DNA of 64,000 bases, from assembly GCA_947498355.1 (NCBI GenBank), contig CANMKA010000004.1:62001-126000 (forward strand), given 5' to 3'. Within the stretch, counting starts at the first letter, position 1; every line of letters starts with the position of its first letter. Positions 1 through 8,242 of the stretch are shown here, piece after piece. Origin of the DNA: an uncultured Paraglaciecola sp. Lineage in GTDB: Bacteria > Pseudomonadota > Gammaproteobacteria > Enterobacterales > Alteromonadaceae. Position numbers and translations under genes: made by a program. The notes beneath the pieces were generated by a model, which saw nothing but the letters and a program-made list of their open reading frames with translations, made no database searches and was not told the origin of the DNA.

Positions 1-325
1 TTTTTTCTAGTATTTTTTTATGTCTAATTAAATTTCGGGTTAGATCACTTCCAGTAACAGTGGCTAAATCTTTATTTAGAAATAGCTTAACCATAGTGCT
101 GAGTACCTTACTGTCATTTATGCATATATCTGCACGACTGTAGTAATCTCTGATATAGGTGGATTTAGATGCTCGTACAACATGATCGATGTTTGGAGTG
201 ACGAGTATGCGTACTTCGGAGTGCTCTAAAACGTTATTGATGAGCTCTGGTAACGATATTAACTCATAGTCAAATTCGAAGAGCTTAAATTTAGCACGTC
301 CACCGACATGATAAATGCTAGGCAT
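1..325 (-). CDS. WecG/TagA/CpsF-family glycosyltransferase, C-terminus cut by window edge
   Basis: Reading the minus strand from the ATG at 325-323 gives an uninterrupted frame to the window edge that starts MPSIYHVGGRAKF. It contains TPNIDHVV, then ADICINDSKVL and VTGSDL. That order matches the WecG/TagA/CpsF family, which transfers N-acetylmannosamine-type sugars to a lipid-linked acceptor: N-P-N-x-D-H, a D-G-x-P-like segment and V-T-G-S-D. The usual family length is about 240 residues, so less than half is visible. The ATG overlaps the TAA of the flippase gene (TAATG), which implies translational coupling. It is the last visible gene of the exopolysaccharide operon. The donor and acceptor sugars are not known. 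Confidence 0.8.
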   Translation of the reverse strand, partial: MPSIYHVGGRAKFKLFEFDYELISLPELINNVLEHSEVRILVTPNIDHVVRASKSTYIRDYYSRADICINDSKVLSTMVKLFLNKDLATVTGSDLTRNLIRHKKILEK

Positions 326-1629
326 TACCAAAACCTTAAGGTATTAAAGCCAAGTCTTTTTTTCACCCAAAATACGGCAATTAAATTTTGTGATGCTACG
401 GCGACTGAAGTAGCTATTGCTGCACCTAATGCACCTAGTATTGGAGTTAGGACTAGACAAAGAGTAATCACTAATACACCAGAAAACAAAGTGGTGTTGC
501 GCAAATCTTTTTCGTGACCTGACATTGATAGTAAGTAACCGACTGAACCAGTTACTACATTGATAAATTGACCTATTGCTAAAATCTGCAAATAGACAGC
601 CCCATCGTCGAACCCTTCACCAAATATACTCATTATAAAGTGGGGGAAAAGTAGCATAATTATTACTATGGGTAGAGATACGATTGTCATTATTTTTACT
701 GAAAAAAGCGCTAGGTTTTTAAGCTCTTCCATCTTATTTGCTTTATACATGGCGGCGAACCTCGGAGCTACCACCATATTGATGGCGATGAGAACGAAGC
801 TTGTAAGCATAGCTACACGTTGAGCAATTGCTAACTGAGCGACAATAGCGCCCTCTTCCCAAATACCAGCAATAATTTGCCCGCCCCACAGGACTAGTTG
901 ACTCATTGTTACGACTAGCCATAAAGGAAGGCAGCTTTGTAATAAAGTTGCCCATTCAATCACACCAGTACCTTTATCAGAGGATTTTTTCAGTAAAATT
1001 AGGGCAATAATTAAAGTTACAACACTTACTAAAGAAAATGCTATGGCAGTAGATTTGGCGTCTGCTAGCGAAAAAGTAAATAAACACATAACAAGTAGTA
1101 AATTGCTTGCAATGTTCAGAATGAACACTGAGGATATAACTCGTTTCATTCCTTGCAAAATCATCGCGATAAGGGAGGAAAATGTTATTGCAACTATTGC
1201 TGGCGCGACAAATTGCAATACTGGACCTAGCTTAGGTTTGTTAAATAAATTAACCGCAATAAAGTCTGAACATAAAAATAAGACACTAGTAACTGTCAGG
1301 CTACAAACTAAGCTTAGTATTGTGCACTTTTTTATCAGTGAATTAAGTATAGACCCCTCTAGCTCGCCTTGATTAGCTCCTATAAACCTCAGAACAGTGT
1401 TATCTAAGCCTACCTTACTCACTGCTGCAACTAATGTAACTATGCTAAAAGCCAAGAAATAATATCCAGACTCTTCAATCCCGAGCTTTTTTGCCAAAAA
1501 ATAACTGACAATAAAGCCCGCAAAGGCAGCTAGAATTCTGACAAAAAAGCTAATCGCAGATGCAACAATAACCTCTTTGTTTTCTTTAAGTTGATGCGTA
1601 GTTCTGCTGAAAGTTAATAAAGGATTAAT
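325..1629 (-). CDS. Wzx-like polysaccharide flippase (start uncertain)
   Basis: This is a multi-helix membrane protein of the MATE/MOP polysaccharide-transporter type, which moves undecaprenyl-linked repeat units across the inner membrane. The downstream 390 residues contain about a dozen hydrophobic segments. A TTG at 1497 would begin the protein inside the first helix. The frame stays open upstream to about 1665 and encodes a plausible amino terminus (FSRTTHQLKENKEVIVAS, then a hydrophobic helix ending FLAKKLG), but it has no ATG or GTG. An ATT at 1629-1627 overlaps the TAA of the preceding glycosyltransferase gene and is my preferred start. This start is inferred. The alternatives are TTG 1497 or a sequence error that hides the start. 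The gene sits between two transferase genes of the same operon. Confidence 0.75.
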   Translation of the reverse strand: MNPLLTFSRTTHQLKENKEVIVASAISFFVRILAAFAGFIVSYFLAKKLGIEESGYYFLAFSIVTLVAAVSKVGLDNTVLRFIGANQGELEGSILNSLIKKCTILSLVCSLTVTSVLFLCSDFIAVNLFNKPKLGPVLQFVAPAIVAITFSSLIAMILQGMKRVISSVFILNIASNLLLVMCLFTFSLADAKSTAIAFSLVSVVTLIIALILLKKSSDKGTGVIEWATLLQSCLPLWLVVTMSQLVLWGGQIIAGIWEEGAIVAQLAIAQRVAMLTSFVLIAINMVVAPRFAAMYKANKMEELKNLALFSVKIMTIVSLPIVIIMLLFPHFIMSIFGEGFDDGAVYLQILAIGQFINVVTGSVGYLLSMSGHEKDLRNTTLFSGVLVITLCLVLTPILGALGAAIATSVAVASQNLIAVFWVKKRLGFNTLRFW

Positions 1630-2749
1630 AGTCGTACCACTCTTCGAATAGTGACTCGTACTCTGCTAAAATCTTTTCCCACGTAAAATCACTTTTAAAA
1701 CGACTATCGATATTTTCTTGTAACTTTGTTTGTAGGTCCTTGTTTGAAAATATTTTAGTAAAGCAAGAGGCGATGGTCTCACTAGACGTAAAATATAAAG
1801 CGCCGCTATTTGCTACCCAGCGATTAAATTTATTGTCATGAGCAATGACTGCGTTATTTGCGCCCATTGCTTCAACAAGTGATGGGTTAGTGCCTCCAAC
1901 TTGGTGACCATGAACATAAGCACATGAATGGTAGCGTAAGCTGCCTACTAGGTGATTGTCGTAAATAGCGCCCAAAAATAAAACATCATCAGACGCAGCT
2001 TCTTTAACTTTTTGGTGATATTCATTATTTTCGAAATCGTAATTACCTAAAACGACGAGTTTTTTCTCTCGCTTTGCACTAGAAAACCCTTCAACAATTT
2101 CTAGTATGGAGTTCTCTGGTTCAGCTCGGGCAATGACAATAGCATAACCATTTTGAGACAAACCAAATTGTTCTAACACACTTACATCAGCGTCAAGAAT
2201 TTGTTTTCCGCCGTAAGCAATGGTAGTTATTTTTTTCTCGTTAACTCTTGTCGCCAGGTGATTTTTTATTTCTGGATGATCGGCAATAAGATGATGCCCA
2301 AACCAACAGCCAAAACGCTCGTTTAGCCAAAACCAAGATTTAGCGATTGCCCCCCACTTTTCGCGCTTCCATTCTATGCCATCCATGTTGATAAGGTTTC
2401 TTCGGCCATATAAGCGGTAAATAATATTAAATATTGCGGTGTTATACCCTAAAGTTAAAATCAGTCCCGTGTGTTTTAGCGAATGAATAGTGGTTTTAAA
2501 ATCAAAAATAATGGTACCCAAAGGACCTGTACGGTTCTCTGGAATGGTGATTAATTTCACGCCATTCCAGTGTGTTTCGCTGTATTCAGAACCTGGCTCA
2601 CCTTGGCAATAAACCAGCACCTCCCAATTTCTTTTAACTAGGTAAAGCGCTAAGTATTCTGCAAATGTCTCAAAGCCACCATGCTTAGCTGGGATGCCTC
2701 GTGTCCCGGTAATTACTAATTGTTTACTTTTGTTTGAGCTGGAAGGCAT
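1625..2749 (-). CDS. GT4-type glycosyltransferase with DUF1972 amino terminus
   Basis: The protein has 374 residues. The amino terminus VITGTRGIPAKHGGFETFAE is the hallmark of the DUF1972 subgroup of GT-B glycosyltransferases, many of which are annotated as rhamnosyltransferases. The carboxy half has the sugar-nucleotide site of GT4 enzymes: GGTNPSLVEAMG near residue 285 supplies the glutamate that contacts the donor. No membrane segment is evident, so it should act at the cytoplasmic face on the lipid-linked oligosaccharide. It overlaps the upstream GT4 gene by 26 bases and is followed directly by the flippase. The sugar and linkage cannot be told from sequence. Confidence 0.85.
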   Translation of the reverse strand: MPSSSNKSKQLVITGTRGIPAKHGGFETFAEYLALYLVKRNWEVLVYCQGEPGSEYSETHWNGVKLITIPENRTGPLGTIIFDFKTTIHSLKHTGLILTLGYNTAIFNIIYRLYGRRNLINMDGIEWKREKWGAIAKSWFWLNERFGCWFGHHLIADHPEIKNHLATRVNEKKITTIAYGGKQILDADVSVLEQFGLSQNGYAIVIARAEPENSILEIVEGFSSAKREKKLVVLGNYDFENNEYHQKVKEAASDDVLFLGAIYDNHLVGSLRYHSCAYVHGHQVGGTNPSLVEAMGANNAVIAHDNKFNRWVANSGALYFTSSETIASCFTKIFSNKDLQTKLQENIDSRFKSDFTWEKILAEYESLFEEWYDY

Positions 2750-3833
2750 TCAAGAACCCTTTTTTATATGAATGTATTGAGAATTTTTCTAAATATATCT
2801 CGTAGGCTTTTGTGCATAAAGAATGGTATTTTTCTTCAGTGAAGCCTGTGGCATTTTCTACAGTTTTACGTAGCGATTGGCTGTCGTTTGCTTCAAACAA
2901 CAACCCGTTTTCATCGTCAGATATTATCTCCAATAAGCCCCCATGATTAGCCGCGATTACTGGGCGTTTTACGGACATACTTTCGATTGCTACTCTGCCA
3001 AACGGTTCTGGTAATGTAGAAGGAACGACGACGTAGTGACACCACTCAAAATGAGTACTCGGGTCATTTTCAAAACAAAAAAACTGAACATTTAAGTTTG
3101 ATTGGTCAACTGCTTGTACTAAATCATCTTTAAAGTGTTCGCAACCGTCAAATACGTCCCCAACTATTCGAACATTAATTTTCTTCGTTGTGCCACTTAA
3201 CGATTCCACAAAAAACTTTTGACCCTTCCATCCATTAATCCGGCCAATAATGAGAAAGTTTATTGAATCGCTACCTTCAAGGGTTGGGTAAACGGCATCT
3301 TCGTATACAGGCTCTACTCCATTAAATACTACTTCGCCGTGCAACGAGAACGCCTTTTTGGTTGCCGCAGAGTTAAATATTAATCGAGATGCAGAAACTA
3401 ATAATAAAGCTTTAAAGAACACTCCAAAAATTCCCGTTGGAATCTCCCTAACATGGACAATGCTGTTGTGTCTGCGCAGCAAACCTGTACCAATAATTGC
3501 TGAAATGCAAACAATCGTATTGATGTATACCAGATCGAAGGATTTGGAGTGTTTAAAATAATAGGTTACTTTGCTTAAAATATTAAAAACTGCCTGAAGT
3601 CCATGTTTCCTAAAGTCAGCTTTTCTCAAGTAACCCTTTTCGTCAAAGATAATCTTGTCAGCACTTTTTGCAATTAGAGGACCCAAAGAACCTTTAGTGG
3701 GTAAGTGAACTTCGATGTATGCTTCAGGGTAAGCTTCTCTGAGGATTTCAGTAGTTGTTAAGAAGCTTCGATCAGAACCATAAAGCTCACTCCCTTGGTG
3801 AATTAAAAGGAATCTTTTTTGATTATTTGTCAT
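2724..3833 (-). CDS. GT4-family glycosyltransferase
   Basis: This is a 369-residue GT-B enzyme. The amino terminus (LIHQGSELYGSDRSFL) has the glycine/serine-rich acceptor loop common in GT4 enzymes. The carboxy domain has VIGRINGWKGQ near residue 196 and LPEPFGRVAIESM near residue 278, which is the E-x7-E nucleotide-sugar motif. It probably adds one sugar of the exopolysaccharide repeat at the cytoplasmic face. It overlaps both neighbours: 11 bases with the GT2 gene upstream and 26 with the DUF1972 gene downstream, so the three are translationally coupled. Donor specificity is unknown. Confidence 0.85.
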   Translation of the reverse strand: MTNNQKRFLLIHQGSELYGSDRSFLTTTEILREAYPEAYIEVHLPTKGSLGPLIAKSADKIIFDEKGYLRKADFRKHGLQAVFNILSKVTYYFKHSKSFDLVYINTIVCISAIIGTGLLRRHNSIVHVREIPTGIFGVFFKALLLVSASRLIFNSAATKKAFSLHGEVVFNGVEPVYEDAVYPTLEGSDSINFLIIGRINGWKGQKFFVESLSGTTKKINVRIVGDVFDGCEHFKDDLVQAVDQSNLNVQFFCFENDPSTHFEWCHYVVVPSTLPEPFGRVAIESMSVKRPVIAANHGGLLEIISDDENGLLFEANDSQSLRKTVENATGFTEEKYHSLCTKAYEIYLEKFSIHSYKKGFLNAFQLKQK

Positions 3834-4653
3834 GCTTTAGTCCTGACATTAATGATATAAGCCTTAAACTGCGGTGGATTAGTGTAAACTTGAGTATGTG
3901 GTACAAAACATAAAGCCTAATCGACACTTTCTCAAATAATGTATCAGAGTATACGATTAACCAAGATCTAAGGAGGTTGTTGTATCTAAATGCCAATTTT
4001 TCAACTGAAACCTCGGTTCTTAACGATGTATCATGCTGGATTTCGATATCGAAGATATAGAAATTGAGAGTCTTTTTTCTAAAAACTTTCATGAAGCGAG
4101 TGTCTATTCCATATAAGTTTAGTTTTTCATCAAAAATTCGAAAGTTGTGCTCAGAAATGTATCTTTTCGAAAGACACATTCCACTCGATATAATCGTCAT
4201 ATCTTTAGTAGGATTGATACCGCATGTAACTGAATTCAATAGACGACCTTTAATAAAATCAATCTTTCCGGGACTTACTAAACGTTGATTATTGAATATT
4301 TTGGGTACAAATAAATCTATCAAGAGATTACTTTTAACTGATTTATATACCTTATCTATGAAATCACTAGGTAGAACAGAATCGTCATCTAGTATTAACA
4401 AATGACTGTATTCGTTTTTATAATTGAGTGAAACTTTATTGTACACTTTAGCGAGACTCTCATTTTTTCCTTCAAATAGGTATGTGCATTTGCTCGGAAG
4501 TTGAAGATCACACATGTTTTTTTGAGAGTTATCCCAAATTATTAGATTTCTAAAACAAGAATGATTTATTTGTGGCAAGAGGGACAACAATGAGTTGCAC
4601 TTAGATAGTTTACTTTCGTAGCTCACGATTAAAACAAGTAGTTTAATGTCCAT
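3823..4653 (-). CDS. GT2-family glycosyltransferase
   Basis: The protein has 276 residues and a GT-A fold. It starts with the beta strand LLVLIVSYES, has a donor-site segment LIIWDNSQ, and the metal-binding motif LILDDDS near residue 88. These are typical of inverting GT2 transferases. Compared with rhamnosyltransferase-type GT2 proteins the length is normal. It lies in the exopolysaccharide operon, 3 bases after the polymerase gene, and overlaps the following GT4 gene. By eye its DNA is more AT-rich than that of the flanking regions, as is common in polysaccharide loci that change by transfer. The sugar is not predictable. Confidence 0.85.
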   Translation of the reverse strand: MDIKLLVLIVSYESKLSKCNSLLSLLPQINHSCFRNLIIWDNSQKNMCDLQLPSKCTYLFEGKNESLAKVYNKVSLNYKNEYSHLLILDDDSVLPSDFIDKVYKSVKSNLLIDLFVPKIFNNQRLVSPGKIDFIKGRLLNSVTCGINPTKDMTIISSGMCLSKRYISEHNFRIFDEKLNLYGIDTRFMKVFRKKTLNFYIFDIEIQHDTSLRTEVSVEKLAFRYNNLLRSWLIVYSDTLFEKVSIRLYVLYHILKFTLIHRSLRLISLMSGLKHDK

Positions 4654-4656
4654 AAA

Positions 4657-5922
4657 TTATTGTTTTCCTAAATCCAACAGCGGTCTTATCATTAACATGT
4701 TGTAAATGATGAATATATAGTAAAGAGAGCCAGCAAAGTGTTGAATAGACATAACCCAGAAGCTTGTAATTAGGATTGCCATTATGTAAGCATAGCACTT
4801 GTCTTCATTCGCAGAAAATGAGCGTATGGCCATCCCCATTGTCTTAAAAAAGTAAGAAAATACTACAAGGGATAGAATCCCTATGTTTGCGTATAAAAAT
4901 AAGAAAAACGAATCGAAAGCTTGAGGAAATGTCCCCAAACCTTGCGGAATGATGAGAGCAGGGCTATTTAATATTTGCCTGTACTGGTAAACACGTTGGA
5001 TGGAGGACGAGTCTAATTGATTTTCAAGTAAAAAAAACAAACATATTATGCCTATTGGGAATGCAATGTATAACGAGTTCATTACATGCCTGTAATTTTT
5101 AATATGCTTTATAAATATTTGAATAGCAATGTACCCAAAAACTATCAGGTATGCTGTTCTAACTTGAGACACATAAATGCCAACGATTAATGTGCATGAT
5201 ATTATCGCTAGTATACATATGTTTCTAAGGGAGGAACTTTTCAACAGAAAATGTAGACTTACGATCAGATTCCCGGCGGTAAAAAAAGCGAACTCTAAAG
5301 CAGAGGCAAATAAACCAGAAGCTCTGAGGTTTCCGTTTCTAACTAATTGATACTCAATAAAGTGCGTAATGAAACTGTCATCCCTATTCGTTTTTGCGGA
5401 AAGCAGAAGATCATAACGCCAATAGTTCAGATAGTTGCCATCAAATGACATGTAATCCATTATTGCAATAAGTGAGTTAATTAGAGCACAACTGAGAAAT
5501 AAGTAAGTAACAAACTTATAGGTTTTGGTGTCAAAAGCTTTTAGTTCATAGAGAAGTAAAAGTGTCAAAATTGGTAGAAAAATTTCTTTAAAATCCAAGT
5601 AAGCTTTCAGTAAACCATTTTGGACTGCCCCATATCCGAGTGTTAAACCTCCGATGGCTAATAAAAAAAATAGCCCTCTATGGAGGTTCAGTCTTCCTTC
5701 CAATACTTTGTTAGCTAAATACACAGCTAAAAGTACCGTAAAAAATACCTCATTAAATGTTTTATATATTTGCCCTTCGCCGGCACTAAAGCCTATAGAG
5801 TAAAAAAGATAATCATTGAATACATTAAAAATGATGTAAAACGGTAATGTGAACTCTTTAGCTTTACTGATTACCAAGCCACTAATTGATAAGTAAAAAG
5901 TTATTGTGAGAATTTCTATCAC
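4657..5922 (-). CDS. Wzy-like O-antigen/exopolysaccharide polymerase
   Basis: This 421-residue protein is made almost entirely of hydrophobic segments (about ten to twelve). One large polar loop of roughly 60 residues follows the sixth segment and contains RYDLLLSAKTNRDDSF. That layout, between transferases and a flippase, fits a Wzy polymerase that joins repeat units in the periplasm. Wzy proteins share little sequence, so the call rests on topology and context. The start is a GTG at 5922, two bases after the stop of the propeller gene, with AGGA a few bases upstream. It could instead be an O-antigen ligase of the same fold. Confidence 0.7.
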   Translation of the reverse strand: MIEILTITFYLSISGLVISKAKEFTLPFYIIFNVFNDYLFYSIGFSAGEGQIYKTFNEVFFTVLLAVYLANKVLEGRLNLHRGLFFLLAIGGLTLGYGAVQNGLLKAYLDFKEIFLPILTLLLLYELKAFDTKTYKFVTYLFLSCALINSLIAIMDYMSFDGNYLNYWRYDLLLSAKTNRDDSFITHFIEYQLVRNGNLRASGLFASALEFAFFTAGNLIVSLHFLLKSSSLRNICILAIISCTLIVGIYVSQVRTAYLIVFGYIAIQIFIKHIKNYRHVMNSLYIAFPIGIICLFFLLENQLDSSSIQRVYQYRQILNSPALIIPQGLGTFPQAFDSFFLFLYANIGILSLVVFSYFFKTMGMAIRSFSANEDKCYAYIMAILITSFWVMSIQHFAGSLYYIFIIYNMLMIRPLLDLGKQ

Positions 5923-5924
5923 GG

Positions 5925-7355
5925 TTAGTCCTGTCCTTTCCGCAACTTATGATCAAAAAGTTTACTATGCTCGATTACTGTCCCATTTGCTAAAATTTCA
6001 TAGATTATTTGGCTACCATTTCCGCTTTTCCCGTTTCTTAACATCAATAGAGTTTTATTATCGATTTTCAAAAATTTGGGATAAGTCAATGCTAGGTTTT
6101 TATCTAAATTGAATTTAGTGATATTCAGGCTTTCGATATCTATTTTATAAAGTTCAAGAGGTGAGTTATGCATGTTTCCGGCAACATACAATGATTGATC
6201 ATCAATAATAAACGACGTTACATAATTGTGAGAGTCCCATTTATTTTTGACTTTATTTAGACAAATTGATTCGGTGATTGTTCTACCTGCAATGATCCCG
6301 AATGTAAGGCAATAATCCTCAGCGTAATAAATTGCGTAGCGTTTATCCCCTATTTTCCCAATTTCATACCTTGACTGAGAGCCCCCCCAAGCTTTTATTC
6401 CTTGTTTATATCGATCCACTAAGCGTATATAAGTCCAATCGTTTAACGTATCTTTTTTTAATAAGTATAAAGGTGAAACAAAATCTCTTGTTTTACATGT
6501 AAAGCCTAAACAAATTGGGGCTAAATCCCTTGTGTTTTCTTTCGCCAGCCAATTTAGGCCAATTTTTCTGTTACTATTCTTATCGTAAACGACCATGTTT
6601 TTAGTTAAATGAGGGAGTGAACTATCATGATATCGTTCAATACTTCTTTCTGGTTCTTTGTCTTTTTTAGGAGGATTTGGGATAAATGATTCTGGAGAGA
6701 ATTGCGAATTTAATTTCCATGTTCCTTTTAATGGTTTGGACTCAGAGCATTCAAATCTTGAGGGGTTAAAGTTTTGAACCAAAATACTCCCACCTTCTTC
6801 ATTTCGCTTTTCAAAAACGGGGCTAAAACTAGCTAAATCTTCATTGGACAAAGAGCCTCTACCATAAGTAATTCTACCCGAGCACCAATTGGTTGCTTTT
6901 ATCGTTGTCCAGTTGCAAGATTCCTTAGGTTTAAAAGCGTTATAGACTTGCATACCTTGTTTGTCTTGCATTAAAAAAGAAATAATAACCGTACCATTTT
7001 TTAAGACGTTGAAGTTTTGCCTATTGTTTAGTAACCCTTTAAATTTACGAGTTCTGTCATCAATTCCTTTCTCAACAATAAAACGGTTTGTATGGTTTAA
7101 GGGGGCTTTTGAATGTTTTTCCCCACAAATAGTCCAGTGCTCTAAATCTTTGGATCTTGCGTATGACAAACTGTGGTTACTGTCTGCACTCTCATTCTCT
7201 CGTTGCATCCAAATCATGTGGTATTCATTGTCGTTTATTAACCTAGGGCCAATTATATAGACACTTGCACTGAACGAACTGTAGGCATAACAAAACGCTA
7301 GCCAAAATAGACTGAACTTAATATACGGTCTACGCAGGTTAAGGTTAAATATCAT
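5925..7355 (-). CDS. secreted beta-propeller-like protein, possible polysaccharide lyase or hydrolase
   Basis: The protein has 476 residues. After a short basic start there is a hydrophobic stretch (FSLFWLAFCYAYSSFSAS) that looks like a signal peptide. The rest is soluble and rich in aromatic beta strands. YHMIWMQRENE, SLSYARSKDLEHW, NFNVLKNGTVIISFLMQD and RYAIYYAEDY recall the blades of BNR/Asp-box and GH43-like propellers, including secreted polysaccharide lyases. I cannot assign catalytic residues. It overlaps the sulfotransferase gene by 11 bases and sits 2 bases before the polymerase gene, so it belongs to the exopolysaccharide operon. It may trim or modify the polymer in the periplasm or outside the cell. 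The function is inferred from fold hints and context only. Confidence 0.5.
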   Translation of the reverse strand: MIFNLNLRRPYIKFSLFWLAFCYAYSSFSASVYIIGPRLINDNEYHMIWMQRENESADSNHSLSYARSKDLEHWTICGEKHSKAPLNHTNRFIVEKGIDDRTRKFKGLLNNRQNFNVLKNGTVIISFLMQDKQGMQVYNAFKPKESCNWTTIKATNWCSGRITYGRGSLSNEDLASFSPVFEKRNEEGGSILVQNFNPSRFECSESKPLKGTWKLNSQFSPESFIPNPPKKDKEPERSIERYHDSSLPHLTKNMVVYDKNSNRKIGLNWLAKENTRDLAPICLGFTCKTRDFVSPLYLLKKDTLNDWTYIRLVDRYKQGIKAWGGSQSRYEIGKIGDKRYAIYYAEDYCLTFGIIAGRTITESICLNKVKNKWDSHNYVTSFIIDDQSLYVAGNMHNSPLELYKIDIESLNITKFNLDKNLALTYPKFLKIDNKTLLMLRNGKSGNGSQIIYEILANGTVIEHSKLFDHKLRKGQD

Positions 7356-8184
7356 AGTCTAAGCTGCAAAGTAGAGAACTAACCCTCTCTTTTTCTGATG
7401 TACTTTTGAATGTGTCATCATTGATTTTGCTTTTGTAAGAGTATGCTTTGTTGGGGATTGCGTCTGATTTTATGTCTTTGGTGATGGGTATCTGTAAAAA
7501 CTCACTAATAGCATGCAGAGTGTCAATAGGATTTATCACGTAGTCTTCGAACCTAATAGTTATGGCGTTATCTTTGTATTCTCGCGCTTTGGTTGAGTAC
7601 TCGTGCCATAGTTCTACTGCATTTTCAATTGAATGACACCTAACACTATCAACGAAGGTTCCTCTTTTTCCTAAAATCGAGTATAAGTGTTTTCTTGTTT
7701 CCAGTTTTTTTCGGTTTTCTAGATAATATTCATTCCGCCTTTGTATCAGACTAAAAGCTACATCTAGTCCATGTCTTTCAACAATAATAAATTTAGCTTT
7801 TGGGAAGATGCTCTTCCATATGGGCACAGTAAAAGTGTTTCGTGGGTCTTTCCAGCCCCAAACTTTCGGAAGTGAATTAAAGTTAGAAACACCTAGATAT
7901 TTGTTAAACATTGGAGATTGCATACGAGATTTGAAGTAATTCTCGTATAGATTGAGTGTGTCTTTATGTTCGTATAACCATCTTATCGGTGTTGGGTTAT
8001 CCCAACTACCACCAGATTCGTTAATAACTTTTTCATTAAGATCGATAAAAAATCTAGATTCGCTATTTCTATCATGATCTTTTCCTAAAAATACACCTAG
8101 CTTTGAAATCTCTCTTGTTAAAAGTGATGTTCCTGAGCGGTGCATCCCTAGGATTATGATAGGGCTCTCATCTTTAAATTGCAT
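7345..8184 (-). CDS. PAPS-dependent sulfotransferase
   Basis: The protein has 279 residues. The amino terminus IIILGMHRSGTSLL (residues 10-23) is the 5-prime phosphosulfate loop of the sulfotransferase family. VERHGLDVAFSLIQRR near residue 138 resembles the segment that holds the 3-prime phosphate, with an arginine and a nearby serine. The length suits a bacterial carbohydrate sulfotransferase. The product would be a sulfate ester on the exopolysaccharide, made in the cytoplasm on the lipid-linked unit. AAGG lies about 9 bases before the ATG. It is second in the operon, directly after the initiating transferase. The exact acceptor is unknown. Confidence 0.8.
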   Translation of the reverse strand: MQFKDESPIIILGMHRSGTSLLTREISKLGVFLGKDHDRNSESRFFIDLNEKVINESGGSWDNPTPIRWLYEHKDTLNLYENYFKSRMQSPMFNKYLGVSNFNSLPKVWGWKDPRNTFTVPIWKSIFPKAKFIIVERHGLDVAFSLIQRRNEYYLENRKKLETRKHLYSILGKRGTFVDSVRCHSIENAVELWHEYSTKAREYKDNAITIRFEDYVINPIDTLHAISEFLQIPITKDIKSDAIPNKAYSYKSKINDDTFKSTSEKERVSSLLCSLDYDI

Positions 8185-8242
8185 TTATTAACCTTTCTGA
8201 TAATTGAGATATGTACTGAATGAGTTTTAGCTAACCTTAATT

